This document shows positions 16,443 through 24,016 of a stretch of 64,000 bases of DNA, in pieces. Both the position numbers and the translations under genes were made by a program. The stretch is from Myxococcus stipitatus (GTDB taxonomy: Bacteria > Myxococcota > Myxococcia > Myxococcales > Myxococcaceae). The stretch lies in assembly GCF_037414475.1 (NCBI RefSeq), contig NZ_CP147913.1:4772001-4836000 (forward strand), read 5' to 3'. Each line of letters begins with the position of its first letter. Within the stretch, counting starts at the first letter, position 1. The notes below the pieces were generated by a model, which had not been told where the DNA came from, searched no databases, and saw only the letters and a list, made by a program, of their open reading frames with translations.

Positions 16443-17511
16443 CCTGAGAGGAATTTGGCAGACGCTCGAGGAGGGCCCCGACCACGCGGGCCTGGCCCAT
16501 GAGCGCTATGCGCCTGAGAAGGACGACCTCGAGGAGAAGAAATCCCCTTGGCGCAAGTGGTTGCAGTGGATGGAGGATGCTCGCGTCCCACGGGACTACG
16601 CGGTCGCCTTTGCCCGCTGGCGTGAGTCTCTTCGTCAGTGGCACACCGCCTCCGTCACGGTGCGAGCGGCGAGCCGTCTTCTCGTGGGCCATGGGAATGC
16701 CTCGCCCACGGAGGTGGGCCTGACGCTACATCACACGTGGGGGGTACCAGTGATTCCGGGCTCGTCGTTGAAGGGCGTACTCGCGGCCTACTTGCGCGCG
16801 TCCTTCGAGCCCTCGGAGGTGGAGGTCGCGTGTCGCAGACTGTTCGGTGTCCCGGGCGACAGGCTCACGGGGCAGGGAGCATGCAGGGGAGAGGTCATCT
16901 TTCACGATGCGCTCTGGGTGGCGTCTCCGGTCAAGGATGATGCGAAGACTCCGCTGATGCTGGCGCGCGACGTGCTGACCGTACACCAGAAGACCTGGTA
17001 CGGCGGCGCCAAGGCGTGGCCGAACGACTACGACTCTCCGAACCCCGTGGCCTTCCTGTCGGTCCGGCCCGAGGGGCGCTTCCTCCTGGCGCTGAGCGTG
17101 GCCCCTGGCGCGGATGCGGAGTCCATCGAGTTGCTTCGGTGGGCCGCGAACCGGCTCTGTGAGGCTTTGCGTTTGTGTGGTGTGGGGGGAAAGACGTCCG
17201 CCGGTTATGGACGGCTGATTCCCGAGGGCGAGGTGGTGGTTGGTGCGGCTCGCGCGATGTCCCGGCCGTCGCCGGTGCGGGATGAATTCAAGGTGTGGTT
17301 GGAGGCGCGGCGCGAGGCGAAGACGGGGCAGCGCGAGGTGCTCAACGAATTCGAGTCAGATTGGCTGGGGCGATTGTCCGCGCTTCCTCACGAGGTGCGC
17401 GCGGAATGTGCAGAGGCGGTGCGCTCGTTGGTGAAGAAGAACCCCAAGCTTCAGGTGCGACGAGATGAGCTGCTCGCGAGACTGCTCGCCCCCTCTTCGG
17501 GCAATCACTGA
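16432..17511 (+). CDS. cmr6: Type III-B CRISPR RAMP protein Cmr6
   Basis: 359 residues with the start set at GTG 16432; an in-frame ATG at 16393 lies deep inside cmr5 and has no ribosome site. RAMP features: HTWGVPVIPGSSLKGVLAAY near residue 100, CRGEVIFHDALW, and the C-terminal GGKTSAGYGRLIPEG loop. Cmr6 sits with Cmr1 at the 3' end of the crRNA. The C-terminal ~80 residues are a charged helical tail. It is the last cmr gene; a 274-bp gap separates it from cas6. Confidence 0.93.
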   Translation: MRHDLRGIWQTLEEGPDHAGLAHERYAPEKDDLEEKKSPWRKWLQWMEDARVPRDYAVAFARWRESLRQWHTASVTVRAASRLLVGHGNASPTEVGLTLHHTWGVPVIPGSSLKGVLAAYLRASFEPSEVEVACRRLFGVPGDRLTGQGACRGEVIFHDALWVASPVKDDAKTPLMLARDVLTVHQKTWYGGAKAWPNDYDSPNPVAFLSVRPEGRFLLALSVAPGADAESIELLRWAANRLCEALRLCGVGGKTSAGYGRLIPEGEVVVGAARAMSRPSPVRDEFKVWLEARREAKTGQREVLNEFESDWLGRLSALPHEVRAECAEAVRSLVKKNPKLQVRRDELLARLLAPSSGNH

Positions 17512-17785
17512 GGGGGCGAGGAATCATCGGGGGGCCCGGAGCGGAGGGCGTCAAGGAGCGCCGCTTTTGCTGCGTCCGGGTCGGAGGTTGCTTCACAATC
17601 CCGTGTCGGTCCACGAACTGATTGGGTGATGTCGAGACCCAGGGCCTGAACAACAAGAGGTCCCAGGGCAGTATGGCCTGCCTTGGTGACGCATGACCTG
17701 GCCGTGGGGCTGGCATCCATGAGGTAAAGCCGTAATCGCAGGGAACACGCGTCGCGGCGGCCGCCGCGATGATTCGAGGGTGAAA
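17512..17785 (+). other. Intergenic region between cmr6 and cas6
   Basis: Probably the junction between the cmr operon and the dev-type cas operon, so it should carry the cas6 promoter. A 71-codon open frame on the minus strand (17505-17720) crosses it and stays open further upstream (DACSLRLYL), so it could be the tail of a decayed gene, but no family is recognised. No devI-like small protein was found. Confidence 0.35.
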
Positions 17786-18415
17786 ATGTCTGTGATTGAC
17801 CTTGTCTTCCCCGCGCGTGGCGGCGGGGTTCCGCTGGACCATGGCTACGTCCTGTTCTCCGCGCTTTCTCACCGGCTCCCGGGATTGCATGAGCGCAAGG
17901 ACGTCGGAATCTTCAACCTGCGCGGCACCCAGGCCCGTGGGAAGGCGCTCCACGTGGGACACGGGACGCTGCGCATCCGTTGCCCAACGGAGGCCCTACC
18001 GCTGTTCCTGCCCCTCAACGGCGCGGCCCTCGCCGTCTCCGATGGAGAGGTCACCCTGGGGGCTCCCCGGGTCTTCACGTTGGAGGCACCTGTGTCGCTG
18101 TCCTCGCGGCTCGTCACCTTCAAGCACGCCATCGACGATGCGACGTTCCGTGCTTCCGTGAAGAGGGCCCTCGCGGAGTTGGACTGCGAGGGGACGGTAC
18201 ACGTTGGGCGTAGGCGCGTGCTGGCCATCGCGGGGAAGAAGGTCATCGGGTATGCCCTGACGCTGAGCCAGCTGTCGGCGCGCTCGTCCCTGCGCATCCA
18301 GGAGTACGGGCTCGGTGGGCGGCGTCACATGGGCTGTGGGCTCTTTCTTCCCACGCGCCTGCGGATGGCGACAGGGCCGCGGATGAACGACGCGCAGGTG
18401 GAGTGCTTCGCGTGA
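17786..18415 (+). CDS. cas6: Cas6 crRNA endoribonuclease, Cmx6/MYXAN type
   Basis: 209 residues. ATG 17786 is preferred over GTG 17780 because gaggg lies 5 bp upstream. The protein starts with a ferredoxin-like first strand (SVIDLVFPARGGG, then LDHGYVLFSALS) and ends with the Cas6 glycine-rich loop YGLGGRRHMGCGLF near residues 174-187. Small size and sequence style fit the MYXAN-type Cas6 found first in Myxococcus dev operons. It cuts the array transcripts within the shared repeat and must supply crRNAs to the Cmr complex, as no other Cas6 is seen. Its stop overlaps the cas3 remnant start (GTGA). Confidence 0.85.
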   Translation: MSVIDLVFPARGGGVPLDHGYVLFSALSHRLPGLHERKDVGIFNLRGTQARGKALHVGHGTLRIRCPTEALPLFLPLNGAALAVSDGEVTLGAPRVFTLEAPVSLSSRLVTFKHAIDDATFRASVKRALAELDCEGTVHVGRRRVLAIAGKKVIGYALTLSQLSARSSLRIQEYGLGGRRHMGCGLFLPTRLRMATGPRMNDAQVECFA

Positions 18416-18750
18416 ACCCCCCCTCCCGCCTCCTCGCCAAGAGCGTGCGGGCGGGAGTCGCGCCCGTGTCGCTCGAGGCGCATCTGCTAGATACCGAGGC
18501 CGCCGCCGTCGCCCTGTTCGCGGGCGAGCGGCGACTGGCTCGCAACTTCCGTCGATTCTTTCGAGTGGCCCCTGAGGATTTGGAGCGTTTCGTGCTCCAT
18601 CTGAGGCTGGCGTGCCTCTTCCACGACCTGGGCAAGGCCAACGCCGACTTCCTCCTGGCGGTTCAGGCGCGGCACTCCGTCCTCCAAACGTTGCGCCATG
18701 AGCACCTCTCCGCGACCGCGAGGATTCAAGCCGCACTCGGCGCGAGCTGA
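18412..18750 (+). pseudogene. cas3: Truncated Cas3: HD-domain fragment only
   Basis: A GTG-initiated frame overlapping cas6 by 4 bp encodes 112 residues that match the N-terminal HD nuclease of Cas3: LEAHLLDTEAAA near the start, LACLFHDLGKAN (metal His-Asp) mid-way, and LRHEHLS. Homology stops about residue 103; the frame ends shortly after and the rest of the HD domain and the whole helicase are absent. With no helicase it cannot act as Cas3. The fragment keeps its start and coupling, so a short protein may still be made. Confidence 0.85.
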
Positions 18751-18963
18751 TGGCCCCGCTGGAAGTGCCGACGCTCGAGCCACCCGAGTCCGCGTGGAAC
18801 TGGACACCCTGGTCTCCGGATTCGCGGGCGGGCGTGGTGAAGACAAATCATTGAGTGTGTTTGGGTTGAGAGCTGCCGTGGGAGTCGTGAATCTGGAAGT
18901 GCTCTCGCTTCTGCCGAGTTTGTTTTGCGCTAGGGCGGGAGCCTTTCATTGGGGGCCAGTTCC
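18751..18963 (+). other. Deletion junction between the cas3 remnant and cas4-cas1
   Basis: In the dev-type order this 213-bp interval should contain the rest of cas3 plus the Cascade genes cas8 (devT), cas7 (devR) and cas5 (devS). It contains none of them. One frame from the ATG at 18750 to the TGA at 18852 gives 34 residues with VPTLEPPESAWNWTPW and ends GVVKTNH, which looks like the C-terminus of a lost gene. The stretch after 18855 is less GC-rich and may hold a promoter for cas4-cas1. Confidence 0.5.
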
Positions 18964-20625
18964 ATGAGTCCTGAAACCACGAATCCGCGGCCTGCGGTGG
19001 TTGAGCCGACCCTGCGTGTCCATTCGTTGCATGCGCTCGCGTACTGCGAGCGGTTGTTCTACTTGGAGGAGGTCGAAGAGGTGAGGGTGGCGGATGCCTC
19101 CATCTTCGCGGGCAGGCGCCTGCACGCGCGGTTGGAGCAGGAGGGCGAACGGGTGGAAATGGAGGTCTCCAGCGAAGGGCTGGGGCTTCACGGCAAGGTG
19201 GATGCCGTGCGCGAGCGCGCGGGGACCTTGGTGGTTCACGAGCACAAGCGGGGGCGGCACGCGTCTGGAGCGGAGGGGGTGGAGGCTTGGCCGGGAGATC
19301 GGCTTCAGGTTGGGGCCTATGCGCTGCTGGTGGAGGAGCGCTTTCCGGGGGCGGCGGTGGAATGCAGGGTTCGCTATCACCAGACGGAGACGACCGTCTG
19401 CTTTCCATTGGACGAGCGGCTCAGGCGAGACGTGGTGGCGGCGGTTGCTCGGGCTCGGCTCTTGCGTTCTTCGGGAGTGCGCCCTCCCGTGACGACGGAG
19501 GAGCGAAGGTGTGCTCGCTGCTCTCTAGCGCCGGTGTGTCTGCCGGAAGAGGAGCGGATGGGGAGTGGCGCGGAGCGGCCTCGGTTGTTTCCGGAGGACG
19601 ATGTCCGGCAGGTGCTGCATGTGACCACGGCGGGGAGTCGGGTGGGACGGGCCTCCGATGAGTTGGTGGTGACGCCGCCGGAGGGGGAGGGTGAGCCTGT
19701 GCGGCTACCCGTGCGGATGGTGTCCGCGCTGGTCTCGCATGGGGCGGTGCAGGTCAGCTCCCAGGTGCTGGCGCTCTGCGTGGAGCAGGATGTGGGCGTG
19801 CACTGGTTCACTTCGGGAGGCCGCTACCTGGGTGGACTCGGAGGGGGCTCAGGGAACGTGCAGCGGCGGCTGCGCCAGTTCGAGGCCTTGCGGCAGGAGG
19901 CTGTGTGCCTGGGGCTGGCTCGGCGGCTGGTGTCCGCGAAGCTGGAGGGGCAGCTTCGGTTCCTGTTGCGAGCTTCTCGTGGGGATGCCGAGGCGCGCGA
20001 GGTGGTGGGGTCGGCGGTGCGTGACTTGCGCGCGCTGTTGCCGGGTTGTTCGGAGGCGGTGTCACTGGAGGTGCTGCGCGGCTTGGAGGGGGCCGGCGCC
20101 GCGCGCTACTTCGGGGCGCTGCCGTATTTGCTAGGGGACGAGGTGGACCCGCGGTTGCGCTTCGATGGGCGGAATCGTCGTCCTCCTCGAGACAGATTCA
20201 ATGCGGTGCTTGGATTTCTCTACGGGTTGGTGCACCGCGAGGTGGAAGCGGCGATTCGTTCGGTGGGGCTGGATGTGGCGTTTGGGTTTTATCACCAGCC
20301 GAGGAGTTCGGCGGGGCCGCTTGGACTGGATGTGATGGAGCAGTTCCGTGTGCCCTTGGCGGACATGCCGCTGGTGGCGTCGTTGAACCGTCGAACGTGG
20401 GACGCGGAGGCGGACTTCGAGGTGACGTCCGAGCACGTGTGGCTCAGCAAGACGGGGCGTGCGAAGGCGATTGAGCTGTATGAGCGGCGGAAGCGGGAGA
20501 CTTGGAAGCACAACGTCCTGGGGTACTCGCTCAGCTATGCGCGCCTGGTGGAGTTGGAGGTGCGGCTCTTGGAGAAGGAGTGGACGGGGACACTGGGGTT
20601 GTTCGCGACGTTCCGTCTGAGGTGA
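18964..20625 (+). CDS. cas4-cas1: Cas4-Cas1 fusion (adaptation integrase with PAM-processing nuclease)
   Basis: 553 residues from ATG 18964; a TTG 15 bp upstream is also possible. The Cas4 part (about 1-200) has the PD-(D/E)xK core, Asp in GKVDAV and E-x-K in VVHEHKRG near 93-95, and four cluster cysteines: one in YCER near 27 and three in CARCSLAPVC near 183-192. The Cas1 part begins LHVTTAGSRVG and has the metal ligands: Glu in HREVEAAI, His in FYHQPR near 443, Glu in VMEQFR near 459. Fusions of this kind select PAM-proximal ends during spacer capture. It looks intact, 3 bp before cas2. Confidence 0.95.
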   Translation: MSPETTNPRPAVVEPTLRVHSLHALAYCERLFYLEEVEEVRVADASIFAGRRLHARLEQEGERVEMEVSSEGLGLHGKVDAVRERAGTLVVHEHKRGRHASGAEGVEAWPGDRLQVGAYALLVEERFPGAAVECRVRYHQTETTVCFPLDERLRRDVVAAVARARLLRSSGVRPPVTTEERRCARCSLAPVCLPEEERMGSGAERPRLFPEDDVRQVLHVTTAGSRVGRASDELVVTPPEGEGEPVRLPVRMVSALVSHGAVQVSSQVLALCVEQDVGVHWFTSGGRYLGGLGGGSGNVQRRLRQFEALRQEAVCLGLARRLVSAKLEGQLRFLLRASRGDAEAREVVGSAVRDLRALLPGCSEAVSLEVLRGLEGAGAARYFGALPYLLGDEVDPRLRFDGRNRRPPRDRFNAVLGFLYGLVHREVEAAIRSVGLDVAFGFYHQPRSSAGPLGLDVMEQFRVPLADMPLVASLNRRTWDAEADFEVTSEHVWLSKTGRAKAIELYERRKRETWKHNVLGYSLSYARLVELEVRLLEKEWTGTLGLFATFRLR

Positions 20626-20628
20626 GCC

Positions 20629-20922
20629 ATGGCCGAGCCGAGACGATGGTATTTGATTACCTATGACATCCGGGACCCGAAGCGCTGGCGCAAGGTGTAT
20701 GCGCTGTTGAAGGGGTATGGGGAGTGGTTGCAGCTCTCCGTGTTCCGGTGCCTGTTGACGGATCGGGACCGGGAGCAGCTCCGGTGGGAACTGTCGCGGC
20801 GGATGGACCCCGTGGATACCTTGCTGGTGATTGGGTTGTGTGGTGGATGCGTGGAGCGGGTGCGGGCTATCAACCCCGGGGAGGACTGGCCGGAGGAGCC
20901 ACCGCCGTTCCGTGTGCTGTGA
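20629..20922 (+). CDS. cas2: Cas2 adaptation protein
   Basis: 97 residues, normal length. The first strand [18 protein letters not shown] carries the conserved Asp, followed by [13 protein letters not shown] and the second ferredoxin half with [12 protein letters not shown]. It bridges two Cas1 dimers in the spacer integrase. It ends 19 bp before the array 2 leader, the usual arrangement. Confidence 0.95.
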   Translation: MAEPRRWYLITYDIRDPKRWRKVYALLKGYGEWLQLSVFRCLLTDRDREQLRWELSRRMDPVDTLLVIGLCGGCVERVRAINPGEDWPEEPPPFRVL

Positions 20923-20941
20923 AATGCTGGAAATTCATGCA

Positions 20942-21174
20942 CCTGCGCGTGGCGGAGCGGGGAGTGGCGGGAAAGGGGTGAAAAGCTGAGTCCTTGCGCG
21001 GGGTTGAGTGCTCTTTGACATGTGAATAGGTGCTTGAATGGTGAAAACCCGTGGAGTTCCCGAGGGTTGGAGGATGTGGGAGGCGGAGCCGGAGGTCGTT
21101 GTCCGCAAGAGAGGGGAGGTGCTTGAAAAGAGGGGAGGTAACCTGCCGGAATCCCTGTGGGATTCGGGTGGGCT
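20942..21174 (+). promoter_or_regulatory. Leader of CRISPR array 2
   Basis: Homologous to the array 1 leader. It has the TTTGACA block at 21014-21020, two ggtgcttgaa copies at 21029 and 21118 (again 89 bp apart), and an inverted repeat GGAATCC...GGGATTC (21148-21165) ending 9 bp before the first repeat. TTGACA is the best -35 candidate; no clear -10 hexamer is visible. It lies next to cas2, so it is the likely site of new spacer insertion. Confidence 0.82.
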
Positions 21175-22650
21175 CCGTCGCTCGCCGTGATGCCGGGAGG
21201 CGTTGAGCACGTGATGCGTTGATGAGACAGACTCTACAGAATCTGCTCCGTCGCTCGCCGTGATGCCGGGAGGCGTTGAGCACGCATTACCTGACTTCTT
21301 CCCATCTTTCGTGAACAGCCGTCGCTCGCCGTGATGCCGGGAGGCGTTGAGCACTGGAGGTTGGTCTCCGCGATGACCGGCATGGTGGCCTCCGTCGCTC
21401 GCCGTGATGCCGGGAGACGTTGAGCACCTGCTTCGGGTTGGACTTGTACACCGCGAGCTTGATCCGTCGCTCGCCGTGATGCCGGGAGGCGTTGAGCACG
21501 TGCGCGTACGTGGACACCTTGCTCGAGACGGCGCCGTCGCTCGCCGTGATGCCGGGAGGCGTTGAGCACAAGCAGGTCCGAGGAGACACCAAGGTCAACC
21601 TGAACCGTCGCTCGCCGTGATGCCGGAAGGCGTTGAGCACAAGACCTTGGTCTTCTCGAAGAACACACCCCTCACCCGTCGCTCGCCGTGATGCCGGAAG
21701 GCGTTGAGCACGCAGTCCTCTCGAAGGAGTGAGAACCTGTCGACGAAGCCGTCGCTCGCCGTGATGCCGGAAGGCGTTGAGCACAGCGGCGCCTCTCATT
21801 CGACGCTGGCTCGCGCTCCATCCGTCGCTCGCCGTGATGCCGGAAGGCGTTGAGCACCCAGGCACGCCGAGCGCCCATACGACGTAATCGCCGCGGCCGT
21901 CGCTCGCCGTGATGCCGGAAGGCGTTGAGCACTTGGCCGTTCCGGACATGGGCATGACGGCTACTTCGGCAACCGTCGCTCGCCGTGATGCCGGAAGGCG
22001 TTGAGCACATTCCAAGCCCAGCGCCGAGCCCTGCGCGCGTCTTCCGTCGCTCGCCGTGATGCCGGAAGGCGTTGAGCACCCGTCGGCGCCGCACGAAGCA
22101 AGTCTCAGGTGAGCTTGTCCGTCGCTCGCCGTGATGCCGGAAGGCGTTGAGCACCGGGAAAGGTTGTCGTGGTTGATGGTGAGCATGGCCGTCGCTCGCC
22201 GTGATGCCGGAAGGCGTTGAGCACAGAGCTTTATTGCACTTAATCTGGTCCGGGAAGGGCCGTCGCTCGCCGTGATGCCGGAAGGCGTTGAGCACAAGCT
22301 TGATTCCGGAAGATTCAAAAATCTTCCGGATTCCGTCGCTCGCCGTGATGCCGGAAGGCGTTGAGCACTAGGACAAAGTGGGGGAATCTGCGTTTGAACG
22401 CGCCGTCGCTCGCCGTGATGCCGGAAGGCGTTGAGCACCCTTCTCTCCGAGCGCGGCCCCTAGGGTGTTGCGACCGTCGCTCGCCGTGATGCCGGAAGGC
22501 GTTGAGCACGAAGTCCGGGTGGACGTCACACATGCTTCCCGTCCCGTCGCTCGCCGTGATGCCGGAAGGCGTTGAGCACTGCACGGGGTTCATCCCCAGG
22601 ACTTCACTGACCTTCCGTCGCTCGCCGTGATGCCGGAAGGCGTTGAGCAC

Positions 22651-22788
22651 GTTTCTCCTAAGTAGGTAGCCAGAAGTTCGGAGACAAATTCGGGCTGGAT
22701 GGACAGATTCCTGCTCATGCGACCGGTGAGGAGTCCTGCCGAGCTTGGGCTGACAGCATCCGACAGACGTCGGCTGGAGCGGGCGTTG
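22651..22788 (+). other. Unexplained 138-bp segment between repeat 21 and the IS in array 2
   Basis: An intact spacer would be 33-40 nt, so this left flank is about 100 bp too long, and the right flank (24048-24076) is 29 nt. No decayed repeat can be aligned securely. One minus-strand frame gives plausible residues (RMSRNLSIQPEFVSELLATY). It may be a scrap of another insertion or a rearrangement accompanying the IS. Confidence 0.5.
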
Positions 22789-22835
22789 TGAGCCTCCCCG
22801 GGTTTTGTGGACACCGGAGATGAGGTGACCGAAGG

Positions 22836-23144
22836 ATGTCCACGACGATGCCGAGACGCGAGCGCAGGAAGTACACGCCAGAGTTCAAAGCCCGGGCTGT
22901 GAAGATGGTGCTGGAAGAGGGCAAGTCCCGGGCGCAGGTGGCCAAGGACCTGGACCTGACTCGCAGCGTGCTGGAGACCTGGGTGAGGCAGTCCCGAACG
23001 GACGCGGGCCAGGGGCCGTCCGGGGCGCTGACGACGGGTGAGAAGGAGGAACTCGCCCAGTTGCGCCGCGAGGTGCGCCAGCTGCGGATGGAGCGGGAGA
23101 TACTAAAAAACGCGGCGGCCTTCTTCGCCAAGGAGAGCACGTGA
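22836..23144 (+). CDS. IS3-family transposase OrfA
   Basis: 102 residues: basic start, HTH segment YTPEFKARAVKMVLEEGKSR with QVAKDLDLTRSVLETWV, then a heptad coiled coil (LAQLRREVRQLRMEREILK). Near the end lies the slippery heptamer A-AAA-AAC (23105-23111), the classical -1 frameshift site that makes OrfAB. The TGA overlaps the orfB GTG. Confidence 0.9.
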   Translation: MSTTMPRRERRKYTPEFKARAVKMVLEEGKSRAQVAKDLDLTRSVLETWVRQSRTDAGQGPSGALTTGEKEELAQLRREVRQLRMEREILKNAAAFFAKEST

Positions 23145-24016
23145 GGTTCACGGCCATCCAGGAGGAGAAGGCGAACTACCCGGTGGCGATGCTGTGCCGT
23201 GTGCTGGAGGTGTCCCGGGCGGGCTACTACGCCTGGGAGGGACGTGAAGTGTCGGCACGCCAGAAGGCCAATGCGGCGCTGGTGGAGCGAATCCGGCAGG
23301 TGCATCAGGGCAGCCGCCGCACCTATGGCAGCCCACGCGTCCAGGCCGAGCTGAAGGCCCAGGGGCAGCCCGTGGGCCGGCACCGCGTGGCCCGGCTCAT
23401 GCGCGAGGCAGGGCTACGCGCTCGTCGACGCAGACGGTTCGTGCACACCACGGACTCCAAGCACGGCCTCCCGGTGGCGCCCAACGTGCTGGCTCGCGAC
23501 TTCAATCCACCAAGGCCCGACCGGAAGTGGGCGACGGACATCACGTACGTGCCCACGCGCGAGGGCTGGCTCTACCTGGCAGTGGTGCTGGACCTCTTCA
23601 GTCGGCGCGTCATCGGGTGGGCCATGGACCGCTGCATCGACCGGCACCTGGTGCTTTCGGCTCTCGACATGGCGCTCAAAAGTCGCTGTCCCCCAGCGGG
23701 ACTGCTGCACCATTCGGATAGGGGCAGCCAATACGCCAGTGAGGACTACCAGCGAGTGCTGGCCGCCCGCGGCATCCGGTGCAGCATGAGCCGCAAGGGC
23801 AACTGCTGGGACAACGCCGTGGTGGAGAGCTTCTTCTCCACGCTGAAGACAGAGCTGGTGCACGAAGCGGACTTCTCGACGCGCGAGGCGGCGAAGGGTG
23901 GCTTGTTCGAGTTCATCGAGGTGTTCTACAACCGCAAGCGGCGGCACTCCTCACTCGGCTACGTCAGTCCCGCCGAGTTCGAGAAGACCGCCTCGCAGGT
24001 GCCGCTGGCTGCTTAA
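23141..24016 (+). CDS. IS3-family transposase OrfB (DDE integrase)
   Basis: 291 residues from GTG 23141, overlapping the orfA stop. HTH_21 part: CRVLEVSRAGYYAWEGR and YGSPRVQAEL. Catalytic core: Asp in WATDITYVPT, Asp in LLHHSDRGSQY, Glu in NAVVESFFSTLKTEL, followed by the conserved FYNRKRRHSSLGYVSP. All catalytic residues are present and length is normal, so it is potentially active. Confidence 0.93.
   Translation: MRFTAIQEEKANYPVAMLCRVLEVSRAGYYAWEGREVSARQKANAALVERIRQVHQGSRRTYGSPRVQAELKAQGQPVGRHRVARLMREAGLRARRRRRFVHTTDSKHGLPVAPNVLARDFNPPRPDRKWATDITYVPTREGWLYLAVVLDLFSRRVIGWAMDRCIDRHLVLSALDMALKSRCPPAGLLHHSDRGSQYASEDYQRVLAARGIRCSMSRKGNCWDNAVVESFFSTLKTELVHEADFSTREAAKGGLFEFIEVFYNRKRRHSSLGYVSPAEFEKTASQVPLAA

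Noticed and set aside
17338-17347. gtgctcaacg within cmr6, matching the start of the repeat complement
   Set aside because: Ten bases only, in frame within the gene and without further similarity.
17505-17720. 71-codon minus-strand ORF between cmr6 and cas6
   Set aside because: No family, no clear ribosome site, and the frame continues upstream of its ATG; mentioned in the intergenic note but not called as a gene.
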